Positions 1 to 7,021 of a stretch of DNA of 24,856 nucleotides are shown here, piece by piece. How positions within the stretch are numbered: the first letter of the stretch is position 1; the number at the start of each line of letters is the position of its first letter. Source of the stretch: Mageeibacillus sp. UBA1193 (GTDB lineage: Bacteria; Bacillota; Clostridia; Saccharofermentanales; Saccharofermentanaceae); assembly GCA_002310155.1 (NCBI GenBank), contig DBYF01000025.1, positions 46,031 to 70,886 of the forward strand, read 5' to 3'. Made by a program: the position numbers and the translations under genes. The notes beneath the pieces were generated by a model, which saw nothing but the letters and a program-made list of their open reading frames with translations, was not told where the DNA came from and searched no databases.

Positions 1-174
1 GAAACATCCAGAAAGTCTCCTAAGTTCGAGACTCTCTCCAACAACCGTCCGGTACCGGCATGGCTCTCTTTCAACGAAGAGACCCTGACAGGTTCCATCG
101 TAAGAGAACCGGCTCGTGAGGATGTTGATCTTGAGGTCAAGGAGACACTCATCGTCGAGTTGTACTCGAAGTAA
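1..174 (+). CDS. rpsD: 30S ribosomal protein S4, C-terminal fragment
   Basis: This is an open frame from the first base to TAA at 172-174, giving the last 57 residues of a protein whose start lies outside the window. The residues RPVPAWL, then LTGSIVREPARED and the ending LIVELYSK, match the well-conserved C-terminus of ribosomal protein S4. S4 binds 16S rRNA early in small-subunit assembly and in many bacteria represses its own operon. The gene is followed after 42 bp by rpoA, the standard order in Firmicutes ribosomal operons, which supports the call. Only the tail is visible, so nothing can be said about the RNA-binding S4 domain. Confidence 0.95.
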   Translation, partial: ETSRKSPKFETLSNNRPVPAWLSFNEETLTGSIVREPAREDVDLEVKETLIVELYSK

Positions 175-216
175 TCGGCAACCTTTCGCTTTGCATAAAA
201 AGCTAGGAGGATAAAT

Positions 217-1170
217 ATGATTGAAATTATGAAGCCAACAATTGAGTGTGTAGAAGTTAACGAAGATAGCTCCTATGGTAAGTACGTAGTTGCTCCTCTC
301 GAGCGTGGCTATGGTACGACACTGGGTAACTCCCTTCGTCGCGTGCTTCTGTCTTCTCTGTCTGGTGCGGCTGTGACATCCATCCGTGTTGAGGGTGTTT
401 ATCACGAGTTCTCCACAATTCCGGGCGTTATCGAAGACATGACAGAGATCATCCTCAACGTCAAGGGCATTCGCGCTAAGCTTCACACTGATACACCGAA
501 GACTGTCTACATCAGCATGGATGAGGGCAAGACAGGTGTTGTCACAGCTGGCGATATCGTTCACGACGAAGAAGTTGAAATCATGAATCCTGATCACGTT
601 ATCGCAACGATGAACGGTGCAGGTCGTCTCTTCATCGAACTGACGATCAGCAAGGGCCGTGGTTATGCGACAGCCGATCAGAACAAGCCGGCTACACAGA
701 CCATCGGTGTCATCGCGATCGACTCCATCTTTACTCCGGTAAAGAAGGCTAACTACAGAATCGAGAACACCCGTGTCGGTGAGAGAACAGACTTTGACAG
801 TCTCACACTGGAAGTTTGGACTGACGCAACCATCAAGGTTGACGAGGCTCTTTCTTCCGCAGCAGCGATCCTGCGTGAGCACCTTGGCCTGTTCACAGCT
901 CTGACAGACGTGACCAATGGTCCGAGTTTCCGTGATTCGGATGACAGCTCCAGCAAGAACTCCACTCATGACATCGTCATTGAGGATCTGGATTTCTCCG
1001 TTCGTACATATAACTGCCTCAAGCGTGCAGGTATCAACACGATCGGCGATCTGGTTGCAAAGTCTGAGGACGAAATGATGAAAGTCCGTAACCTCGGTAA
1101 GAAGTCTCTGGAAGAAGTTATCCAGAAGCTCGAGGATATGGATCTGTCTCTCGCAGATGTCGAGGACTAA
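217..1170 (+). CDS. rpoA: DNA-directed RNA polymerase subunit alpha
   Basis: A 317-residue protein of normal length for RpoA. The N-terminal dimerisation and assembly domain covers about residues 1-230, with the motif GYGTTLGNSLRRVLLSS near residue 31 that contacts the beta subunits. A short Ser/Asp-rich linker follows around 240-250. The C-terminal domain occupies about 253-312 and contains VRTYNCLKRAGINTIGDL and RNLGKKSLEE, the helices that bind UP-element DNA and activators. ATG at 217 has an AGGAGG at 205-210, six bases upstream; a second in-frame ATG at residue 5 is less well placed. The gene lies between rpsD and rplQ and is surely co-transcribed with them. Nothing is unusual. Confidence 0.98.
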   Translation: MIEIMKPTIECVEVNEDSSYGKYVVAPLERGYGTTLGNSLRRVLLSSLSGAAVTSIRVEGVYHEFSTIPGVIEDMTEIILNVKGIRAKLHTDTPKTVYISMDEGKTGVVTAGDIVHDEEVEIMNPDHVIATMNGAGRLFIELTISKGRGYATADQNKPATQTIGVIAIDSIFTPVKKANYRIENTRVGERTDFDSLTLEVWTDATIKVDEALSSAAAILREHLGLFTALTDVTNGPSFRDSDDSSSKNSTHDIVIEDLDFSVRTYNCLKRAGINTIGDLVAKSEDEMMKVRNLGKKSLEEVIQKLEDMDLSLADVED

Positions 1171-1227
1171 ATAGCGAGCTTGCGGGCACGCTAGGATATT
1201 ATGTAAATTTACAGGAGGTATGAACCC

Positions 1228-1794
1228 ATGGCAGGTTACAGAAAATTAGGAAGAGTAAGCAATCAGCGTATTGCTATTTTGAGAAACCTGGCAACATCTC
1301 TCGTTGTTTGCCCGGTTAAGGAAGACGGAAAGGCACTTGCAGAAAACAGAAAGCACGTTGTAACAACTCTGGCACGCGCTAAGGAAGTAAGCAAGATCAT
1401 CGACAAGCTGGTTGCTGATGCCATTCGTGAGAAGGACAACTTCACAACAAAGGAAGTAACAGTTTCTTCTGCTAAGCTTGATTCGAAGGGCATGAAGGTC
1501 CTGGTTTCCAAGACTTCCAAGAACGGCAAGAAGTACGAGGTCGTTGACCGTGAAGTCACAAAGAAGACTGTACAGGTTGATGCACCTTCTCGTCTCGCAG
1601 CTAGAAAGAACGCTGCTTACTGGCTCAGAAAGAGTCACGATGCTGAGGGTCACGTAGTTGATCCGGTAAACATCCTCTATGATGAGATCGCACCGGCTCT
1701 CATCAACCATAAGGGTGGTTACACCAAGATCGTGAAGCTCGGCGCTCGTCGCGGTGACGCTTCTGAGATGGCTCTCCTCACATTCGCTGAGTAA
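1228..1794 (+). CDS. rplQ: 50S ribosomal protein L17, extended form
   Basis: The N-terminus (YRKLGRVSNQRIAILRNLATSL) and the C-terminus (YDEIAPALINHKGGYTKIVKLGARRGDASEMALL) are clear L17 signatures. L17 binds 23S rRNA domain III near the exit tunnel. The protein is 188 residues against about 115-130 for typical bacterial L17. The extra length lies in two places: roughly residues 28-43, replacing the short basic turn before the TT-ARAKE helix, and roughly residues 70-118, a Lys-rich stretch before the R-LAARK-AA helix. Longer L17 forms occur in some Clostridia. The start ATG 1228 follows AGGAGGT at 1213-1219. An ATG at 1220 is out of frame. The gene follows rpoA after 57 bp. Confidence 0.95.
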   Translation: MAGYRKLGRVSNQRIAILRNLATSLVVCPVKEDGKALAENRKHVVTTLARAKEVSKIIDKLVADAIREKDNFTTKEVTVSSAKLDSKGMKVLVSKTSKNGKKYEVVDREVTKKTVQVDAPSRLAARKNAAYWLRKSHDAEGHVVDPVNILYDEIAPALINHKGGYTKIVKLGARRGDASEMALLTFAE

Positions 1795-1821
1795 GAAGCC
1801 CAAGTAAATCTTGATAAGATT

Positions 1822-1860
1822 AAGGTGACGGATGGGCGTATCTCCCTTCCGTCACTTTGT
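1822..1860 (+). terminator. Hairpin with short U tract between rplQ and ecfA
   Basis: The 11-bp arms aaggtgacgga (1822-1832) and tccgtcacttt (1848-1858) pair with one G-U, followed by a T-rich stretch (tttgtctattatt). This is a plausible intrinsic terminator or partial attenuator after the ribosomal genes. The T tract is interrupted, so read-through into the ECF genes is likely. Confidence 0.6.
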
Positions 1861-1892
1861 CTATTATTCAAAAAACGGAGTAGATAAGAAGC

Positions 1893-3695
1893 ATGGATCC
1901 CAAAGAAAGAGACATTGCGGAATACGAGCAGACAGTAAAAGCCGAAGAGCTTCTGTTTTCGTACTCGACAAATTCCGGAAAGAATGTCGTGGCGGTAGAC
2001 CATGCTTCTTTTTCGATCAAAAAGGGCGAGTATGTCGCCATCCTCGGAAGAAACGGATCAGGTAAATCCACTCTGGCGAAGATGATCGATCTTCTGGAGT
2101 TCCCGGATAAGGGTAAACTCTCAGTATTCGAACTCTCCGCAGATGACGACGCGAACTTCTGGAAGATCCGCACGCACTGCGGTATGGTATTCCAGAATCC
2201 GGACAACCAGATCGTCGGAACGACGGTCGAAGAGGATGTCGCGTTCGGACCTGAGAATCTTTCCGTCCCGCTTCCTGAACTTGCCCAGCGCGTGGAAAAA
2301 GCACTGGGATATGTCGGACTTCTGGAAAAGGCGGACAAGCAGCCGTCCTCACTGTCCGGCGGACAGAAGCAGAAACTCGCGATCGCAGGTGTTCTGGCGA
2401 TGCAGCCTCAGCTTCTGATCCTTGATGAAAGCACATCCATGCTCGACCCGAAGGCCAGAGATGAATTCCTGCACCTGGTCGCCAGAATGCGCCAGGATAA
2501 GGGGATCACGGTCATACACATCACCCACGACATGCATGAAGCATATCTGGCAGACCGTGTGATCGTTCTGGAAAAGGGAAAGATCCGCCTGAACGGAACG
2601 CCGTCTGAGGTGTTCTCGCAGGTAGATACGATCCGTGCCCTCGGACTCGAACTCCCGAAATGGGCAGAGCTTCTCTGCGAGGTCGCGCGTCTCTGCGATG
2701 TAGTACCGGAGACGAGTGATTTTACCTCGGAAGAAAACGCGATAAAGAAGATCAAGGAGATCCTGAAGACAAAGACAGCGGATCTCTCCAAGCGAGCAGT
2801 CAAAGAACCGCATGAGGTATCGGATCAGGTCATCCTGAAGACAACTTCTCTGTCCCATAGTTACGATAAGAAAGAGCAAAAAGCACTCTCCGACGTTTCC
2901 TTCGATGTCAAAAAGGGTGAGATCGTCGCGGTCATCGGCCACAGCGGCTCGGGTAAGACGACACTTATCTCACATCTGAACGGCATCCTCCGCCCGCTCG
3001 AAGGCAAGGTGGAAGTATGGAGCGAAGAAGAGAAAAAATATATCTCGACCGATAAGAACTCGGAGATCAAGATGATCAGAAAGCATGTCGGCCTTCTGTT
3101 CCAGTATCCGGAATACCAGCTCTTCGAAGAGACGGTAGAGAAGGATATCCAGTTCGGACCGAAGAAGATGGGTTATGACGAAAAGGAGTGCGAGCGTCTG
3201 ATGCTAGAATCCCTCCCGCTGGTCGGCCTGTCGGAAGATGTCCTGAAGAGATCCCCGTTCGAGCTTTCCGGCGGACAGAAGCGAAGAGTCGCTTTTGCCG
3301 GCATCCTGGCGATGAACCCGGATGTGCTGATCCTTGATGAACCTGCTGCAGGACTTGATCCCGCGGGCCAGAAAGAGATCTTCGGATATATCGAGACACT
3401 GAGAGCAAAAGGCAAATCCATCGTTCTTGTTTCCCATGACATGGACGAAGCGGCCCGTATCGCGGACCGTGTACTCGTTCTGAAAAAGGGAAAGCAGGAG
3501 TTCTTCGGAACACCGAAGAAGCTTTTCTCGAAGGAAACGGATTACTTTGCCATGAGACTCGACCGTCCCTGCCTGATGCAGACGATGGTAAAAATGAAAG
3601 AAGAATACCCGGACATCGATACGACCGTGTTCGATGTCAGTGAGGCAGCAGAGCAGCTCGTATTCGGAAAAGACGGGGAGGTGATTGCCCCGTGA
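1893..3695 (+). CDS. Fused energy-coupling factor ATPases EcfA1-EcfA2
   Basis: One 600-residue chain carries two complete ABC ATPase domains. Domain 1 (about 12-250) has Walker A GRNGSGKST (52-60), Q-loop FQNPDNQ (Q101), signature LSGGQKQ (154-160), Walker B LLILDES (174-180) and switch His212; its ILDESTSMLDP is typical of EcfA1. Domain 2 (about 313-560) has Walker A GHSGSGKTT (349-357), Q404, LSGGQKRR (459-466), VLILDEP (478-484) and His515; FQYPEYQLFEETV and ILDEPAAGLDP are typical of EcfA2. A linker of about 45 residues joins them. In Firmicutes these are usually separate ecfA1 and ecfA2 genes at this same locus. The product powers vitamin uptake by group II ECF transporters with EcfT (next gene) and S components encoded elsewhere. 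ATG 1893 has GGAG at 1877-1880. The frame is open throughout. Confidence 0.93.
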   Translation: MDPKERDIAEYEQTVKAEELLFSYSTNSGKNVVAVDHASFSIKKGEYVAILGRNGSGKSTLAKMIDLLEFPDKGKLSVFELSADDDANFWKIRTHCGMVFQNPDNQIVGTTVEEDVAFGPENLSVPLPELAQRVEKALGYVGLLEKADKQPSSLSGGQKQKLAIAGVLAMQPQLLILDESTSMLDPKARDEFLHLVARMRQDKGITVIHITHDMHEAYLADRVIVLEKGKIRLNGTPSEVFSQVDTIRALGLELPKWAELLCEVARLCDVVPETSDFTSEENAIKKIKEILKTKTADLSKRAVKEPHEVSDQVILKTTSLSHSYDKKEQKALSDVSFDVKKGEIVAVIGHSGSGKTTLISHLNGILRPLEGKVEVWSEEEKKYISTDKNSEIKMIRKHVGLLFQYPEYQLFEETVEKDIQFGPKKMGYDEKECERLMLESLPLVGLSEDVLKRSPFELSGGQKRRVAFAGILAMNPDVLILDEPAAGLDPAGQKEIFGYIETLRAKGKSIVLVSHDMDEAARIADRVLVLKKGKQEFFGTPKKLFSKETDYFAMRLDRPCLMQTMVKMKEEYPDIDTTVFDVSEAAEQLVFGKDGEVIAP

Positions 3696-4507
3696 TGAAG
3701 GATGTTGCTATCGGACGTTATGTGCAGGGCAACTCTGTACTTCACCGTCTCGATCCGAGGATCAAGGTCGTGCTGTTCATCCTTTATATGGTGACGATCT
3801 TCCTGGCGAGTACATCGGTCAAGATGCTGGCGACATTCGCGGTAGTGCTTTTCCTGGCGCTTCTGTCCAAGATCCCTCCGATGGAGATCTTAAGGTCCGT
3901 CCGGCCGATCGTGTTCATCATGATATTTATCTTTGTGATCAATGTGCTGACGATCCGCTCCGGCGATACGCTGTGGAGCTGGTGGATCATCACGATAACG
4001 ACCGGAGGCTTGAAGAAGGCCGTGCTCATGGCTTTCCGCCTGCTCCTGCTGATCATAGCGACGAGTATTATCCTGTCGCTTACCACGACACCGCTGAAAC
4101 TGGCGGATGCGCTGGAATCGCTGGGAGCTCCGCTGAAGGTCATCAAGGTGCCGGTCAGTGAGATGGCGATGACGATCTCGATCGCGCTCCGATTCATCCC
4201 GACGCTCGTCGAGGAAACGGATAAGATCATGAAGGCGCAGTCGTCGCGAGGCGCGGAGTACGACACGGGAAATGTCTTCCAGCGCGCGAAAGGATACGTC
4301 GCCGTACTGGTACCGCTGTTTGTAAGTGCTTTTAAAAGAGCGGACGAACTCGCGGTCGCCATGGACGCCAGATGCTACCAGGGCGGTGTCGGGAAGACCA
4401 AGCTCCATCCGCTGAAACTGAAAGCATGGGACATCATGTGGTTCTTTATCCTTGTAGTAGTGGCTTTTATCCCTCTGGCAGTAGATTTATTGCCGAATAT
4501 AAAGTAA
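3692..4507 (+). CDS. ecfT: ECF transporter transmembrane subunit EcfT
   Basis: A 271-residue hydrophobic protein with about five to six membrane segments (near 25-60, 70-90, 110-132 and 245-268). It is the membrane scaffold that couples the ATPases to substrate-binding S components. Family marks include DPRIKVVLFI near the N-terminus, LRFIPTLVEETDKI, and the two cytoplasmic coupling motifs, here SRG (185-187) and ARC (226-228) where A-R-G/S is usual. The start is GTG 3692, overlapping the end of the ATPase gene by 4 bp; ATG 3695 also fits and overlaps by 1 bp. The ribosome binding site GGGGAGG precedes at about 3675-3681. Overlap with the ATPase gene implies translational coupling and matched stoichiometry. 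Confidence 0.93.
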   Translation: MMKDVAIGRYVQGNSVLHRLDPRIKVVLFILYMVTIFLASTSVKMLATFAVVLFLALLSKIPPMEILRSVRPIVFIMIFIFVINVLTIRSGDTLWSWWIITITTGGLKKAVLMAFRLLLLIIATSIILSLTTTPLKLADALESLGAPLKVIKVPVSEMAMTISIALRFIPTLVEETDKIMKAQSSRGAEYDTGNVFQRAKGYVAVLVPLFVSAFKRADELAVAMDARCYQGGVGKTKLHPLKLKAWDIMWFFILVVVAFIPLAVDLLPNIK

Positions 4508-4512
4508 AATAG

Positions 4513-4552
4513 TTCGCGCATGGCGAATTGCCCCGGAGAAAGGGATCCGGGG
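4513..4552 (+). other. Two adjacent hairpins between ecfT and the ROK kinase
   Basis: A 5-bp stem ttcgc/gcgaa (4513-4517 with 4523-4527) is followed by a 7-bp stem ccccgga/tccgggg (4531-4537 with 4546-4552). Neither has a downstream T tract, so they look more like mRNA processing or stability elements than a terminator. The second stem would bury a GGGGAGG that could otherwise serve an upstream in-frame ATG at 4558. Confidence 0.45.
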
Positions 4553-4593
4553 AGGAAATGGATGAGTTTCAAAATAATGAGGAGAGATTTGAA

Positions 4594-5571
4594 ATGGCTT
4601 ATTTTGTAGGAATCGATCTGGGCGGCACGAACATCAAGGCCGGCGTAGTAACTGAGAAGGGTGAACTTCTGAACAAGGTCAGCATCAAGACGAATGCAGA
4701 CCGTCCGATGGAAGAGATCATCAAGGACATGGGAAACCTGGCTAAGCAGGCGATCGCAGAAGCGAACATCTCTGAGTCTGATGTTTCCGCAATCGGCATC
4801 GGCTCCCCGGGAACACCGGACAACAAGGCCGGCACGCTGGTTTATGCAACAAATCTTCCTTTCGTCAATGCACCGATGAGAAAGATCATCCGTACGGTGA
4901 TCGATCTTCCGGTCTATATCGATAATGACGCAAACTGCGCAGCTATGGCGGAGAGTGTCTCCGGCGCAGCAGCTGATGTCGCGGATTCCGTAACGATCAC
5001 ACTCGGAACTGGTATTGGTGCCGGTGTTATCGTCAATAACCGTATCTTCTCCGGATTCAACCAGGCAGGTTCTGAATTCGGACATCACGTCATCATGGTC
5101 AACGGCCAGCAGTGCTCCTGCGGACGTAAGGGCTGCTTCGAGGCATACGGCTCCGCTTCCGCTCTTGCCCGCATTACAGAAGAAGCTGCTGCAGCGAACC
5201 CGTCTTCTATCCTCGGAAAACTCATCGAGGAAAATGGCGGACGCGCTAACGCGAGAATCGCTTTCGACGGAATGAGAGCCGGCGACGATGTTGCTGCAAA
5301 CGTTGTAGATACATACATCGACTATCTCTCCGAGGGTCTGGCGAATGCGATCAACACATTCATGCCGGAGGTTCTCCTGATCGGCGGCGGTGTCTGCAAC
5401 GAAGGTGATCCGCTGATGGTTCCGCTTCGTGAGAAGACTCTGAACAAGCCGTTCTTCGGTCCTGGCGTAAGAAAGACCGAGATCCGTGTTGCCAAGATGG
5501 GTAACGATGCCGGAATCGTTGGTGCTGCTATGATGGGTAAGGCTTGCTTCGACGACAAGATCCAGGGATAA
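4594..5571 (+). CDS. glcK: ROK-family glucokinase
   Basis: A 325-residue sugar kinase. The N-terminal phosphate-binding loop GIDLGGTNIKAG (6-17), the catalytic Asp region YIDNDANCAA (Asp112), the glycine loop LGTGIGAGVI (137-146) and the ROK zinc signature with His164 and CSCGRKGCFE (174-183) are all present. The family phosphorylates glucose with ATP to glucose 6-phosphate in the cytoplasm; some ROK members act on other hexoses, so the substrate is inferred. ATG 4594 was chosen because GAGGAGAG lies at 4579-4586 and the protein then begins at the family's usual MAYFVGIDLGG. An in-frame extension upstream to 4528 lacks a properly spaced site. The gene sits between ecfT and truA, where no kinase is expected, and ends 4 bp before truA. 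Confidence 0.92.
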   Translation: MAYFVGIDLGGTNIKAGVVTEKGELLNKVSIKTNADRPMEEIIKDMGNLAKQAIAEANISESDVSAIGIGSPGTPDNKAGTLVYATNLPFVNAPMRKIIRTVIDLPVYIDNDANCAAMAESVSGAAADVADSVTITLGTGIGAGVIVNNRIFSGFNQAGSEFGHHVIMVNGQQCSCGRKGCFEAYGSASALARITEEAAAANPSSILGKLIEENGGRANARIAFDGMRAGDDVAANVVDTYIDYLSEGLANAINTFMPEVLLIGGGVCNEGDPLMVPLREKTLNKPFFGPGVRKTEIRVAKMGNDAGIVGAAMMGKACFDDKIQG

Positions 5572-5575
5572 GAAA

Positions 5576-6367
5576 ATGAGTGAGGAAGGCAGAACGCTTA
5601 CGGATATCCGCATCGCTTTGCTGACCGAATATGACGGGACTGACTTTGTCGGGTTCCAAAGACAGGATAACGGGCGCTCCGTACAGCAGACACTGGAAGA
5701 AGCAGTGGAGAAGGTGTACGGGCGCTTTTGCCGTATTTACGGGTGCAGCCGGACAGACTCCGGAGTACATGCCAGAGGTCACGTATCCCATGTGGATGTA
5801 CCGTTTCCGATCCCCGTCGAAAAGATCCCGCTGGCATTAAACGCTGTACTCGATGACGATCTGGTGGTCCTTGCCGCCAAGGAAGTTACCGAAGAATTCC
5901 ATGCCCGCTTCAACAGCAAGGGCAAGCGTTACTGCTACCGCGTAAGAAACGCGAAAGTTCCATCTGCGATCGACAGAAGAACAGAAGCATTTGTTCCCGG
6001 TACACTCGATGTGGAAGCGATGGACGATGCGGCAAAAGCCTTCATCGGCACTCATGATTTCTCCGCGTTCCGCGCGCAGGGCGGTCCGGACATCACACCG
6101 ATCCGCACCATGAAAGATGTCTATGTCAGACGCGCCGAAGGAGATCCTGACCTGATCGAGATCACCGTTATCGGCGAATCTTTCCTCTATAACATGGTCC
6201 GCATCATGGCGGGAACACTCGTATATGTCGGCCAGGGAAAAATGACCCGCGCCGAGATCGAAAAACTTCTGACAGGAGAAGGAGTCCGCAAGGAGGCAGG
6301 CAAAACCATGCCGGCAAAAGGACTTACTTTGGAAGAAGTATTCTACGAAGATCTTAATTGGAATTAA
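5576..6367 (+). CDS. truA: tRNA pseudouridine(38-40) synthase TruA
   Basis: A 263-residue protein of normal TruA length. The catalytic motif CSRTDSGVHARG holds the nucleophile Asp61. EYDGTDFVGFQRQ near residue 18, RYCYRVRN, and FLYNMVRIMAGTLVYVGQGK near the C-terminus are further TruA marks. The enzyme converts uridines 38-40 in the anticodon stem of many tRNAs to pseudouridine. ATG 5576 follows the glucokinase stop by 4 bp. The ribosome binding site is weak (AGGGATAAG in the end of the previous gene), suggesting coupled translation. The truA position downstream of ecfT is the usual Firmicutes arrangement apart from the inserted kinase. Confidence 0.95.
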   Translation: MSEEGRTLTDIRIALLTEYDGTDFVGFQRQDNGRSVQQTLEEAVEKVYGRFCRIYGCSRTDSGVHARGHVSHVDVPFPIPVEKIPLALNAVLDDDLVVLAAKEVTEEFHARFNSKGKRYCYRVRNAKVPSAIDRRTEAFVPGTLDVEAMDDAAKAFIGTHDFSAFRAQGGPDITPIRTMKDVYVRRAEGDPDLIEITVIGESFLYNMVRIMAGTLVYVGQGKMTRAEIEKLLTGEGVRKEAGKTMPAKGLTLEEVFYEDLNWN

Positions 6368-6375
6368 CTTGCAAG

Positions 6376-6442
6376 AAAAAACCTTCGACAAGCCTCCGCA
6401 GGGCGAAGCCCGAGGACAAGCGCGAGAAGGTTTATTTCTGCG
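6376..6442. repeat. Structured intergenic repeat, copy 1
   Basis: About 62 of 68 aligned positions match copy 2 at 7044-7111. It folds as an outer stem aaaccttc/gaaggttt enclosing nested stems cctc/gagg and gggc/gccc around a small loop. It starts with an A run and ends in tttattt, so it could terminate transcription in either direction. It lies directly after truA and before the cyclophilin promoter. The segment is flanked by a 9-bp direct repeat aacttgcaa (6366-6374 and 6471-6479). No coding potential was recognised. Confidence 0.8.
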
Positions 6443-6473
6443 AGAACATACAATGAAGTCTTTTCGCAGAAAC

Positions 6474-6502
6474 TTGCAAAACAAGTGCTTTTCCCGTAGT
6501 AT
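6474..6502 (+). promoter_or_regulatory. Candidate sigma-A promoter for the cyclophilin gene
   Basis: The -35 element TTGCAA (6474-6479) and -10 element TAGTAT (6497-6502) are separated by exactly 17 bp. A start of transcription near 6509 would leave a short leader to the AAGGAG at 6521-6526 and the ATG at 6536. The -35 overlaps one arm of a 9-bp inverted repeat, tttctgcga (6435-6443) with tcgcagaaa (6464-6472). Confidence 0.55.
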
Positions 6503-6535
6503 CAAAGAGTGATTAAAACAAAGGAGATTTGAAGT

Positions 6536-7021
6536 ATGGCAAATCCTATCGTTACTATTGAAATGGAAAACGGCGGTATCATGAAGCTGGAGCTTTATCC
6601 GGACGTGGCACCGATCAGTGTACAGAACTTTATTGATCTTGCGGAGAAAGGCTTCTATGACGGCCTGATCTTCCACCGTGTCATCTCCGGATTCATGATC
6701 CAGGGCGGTGACCCGACAGGTACAGGCATGGGTGGCCCGGGCCATCACATCAAGGGTGAGTTCAGAGCGAACGGCGTAGAGAACAACATCTCTCACGAGC
6801 GTGGAGTCCTCTCCATGGCTAGAGCAGGAGATCCGAACTCTGCAGGTTCCCAGTTCTTCATCATGCACGAAGACGGCCCGTTCCTCGACGGTAACTACGC
6901 TGCATTCGGTAGAATCATCGAAGGCATCGAAGTCGTAGACGAGATCGCAGCTACTCCGACAGATCGTGGCGACCGCCCGCTCAAGGAGCAGAAGATGAAA
7001 AAGGTAACCGTAACAAAGTAA
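6536..7021 (+). CDS. Cyclophilin-type peptidyl-prolyl cis-trans isomerase
   Basis: A 161-residue single-domain cyclophilin that catalyses cis-trans isomerisation of Xaa-Pro bonds. Key marks are FHRVISGFMIQGGDPTGTG (46-64, with the catalytic Arg48), SAGSQFFIM (102-110), and FLDGNYAAFGRI (116-127). There is no signal peptide or membrane segment, so a cytoplasmic location is expected. ATG 6536 follows AAGGAG at 6521-6526 with good spacing. The gene appears to be a single-gene unit: it has its own promoter candidate and is bracketed by the two structured repeats. It converges on the glycosyltransferase gene, and both genes end with the same codons (ACA AAG TAA) inside an inverted repeat. Confidence 0.95.
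   Translation: MANPIVTIEMENGGIMKLELYPDVAPISVQNFIDLAEKGFYDGLIFHRVISGFMIQGGDPTGTGMGGPGHHIKGEFRANGVENNISHERGVLSMARAGDPNSAGSQFFIMHEDGPFLDGNYAAFGRIIEGIEVVDEIAATPTDRGDRPLKEQKMKKVTVTK

Noticed and set aside
1246..1803. A 185-residue minus-strand frame opposite rplQ
   Set aside because: A shadow of the L17 gene with low-complexity Ser/Leu content and no ribosome site.
4528..4593. N-terminal extension of the glucokinase (22 residues from 4528)
   Set aside because: No spaced ribosome site for 4528 or 4558; the strong site at 4579-4586 serves ATG 4594, which matches the family start.
4375..5613. A 412-residue open frame on the minus strand
   Set aside because: It mirrors the glucokinase gene and crosses gene boundaries; no ribosome site or family resemblance.
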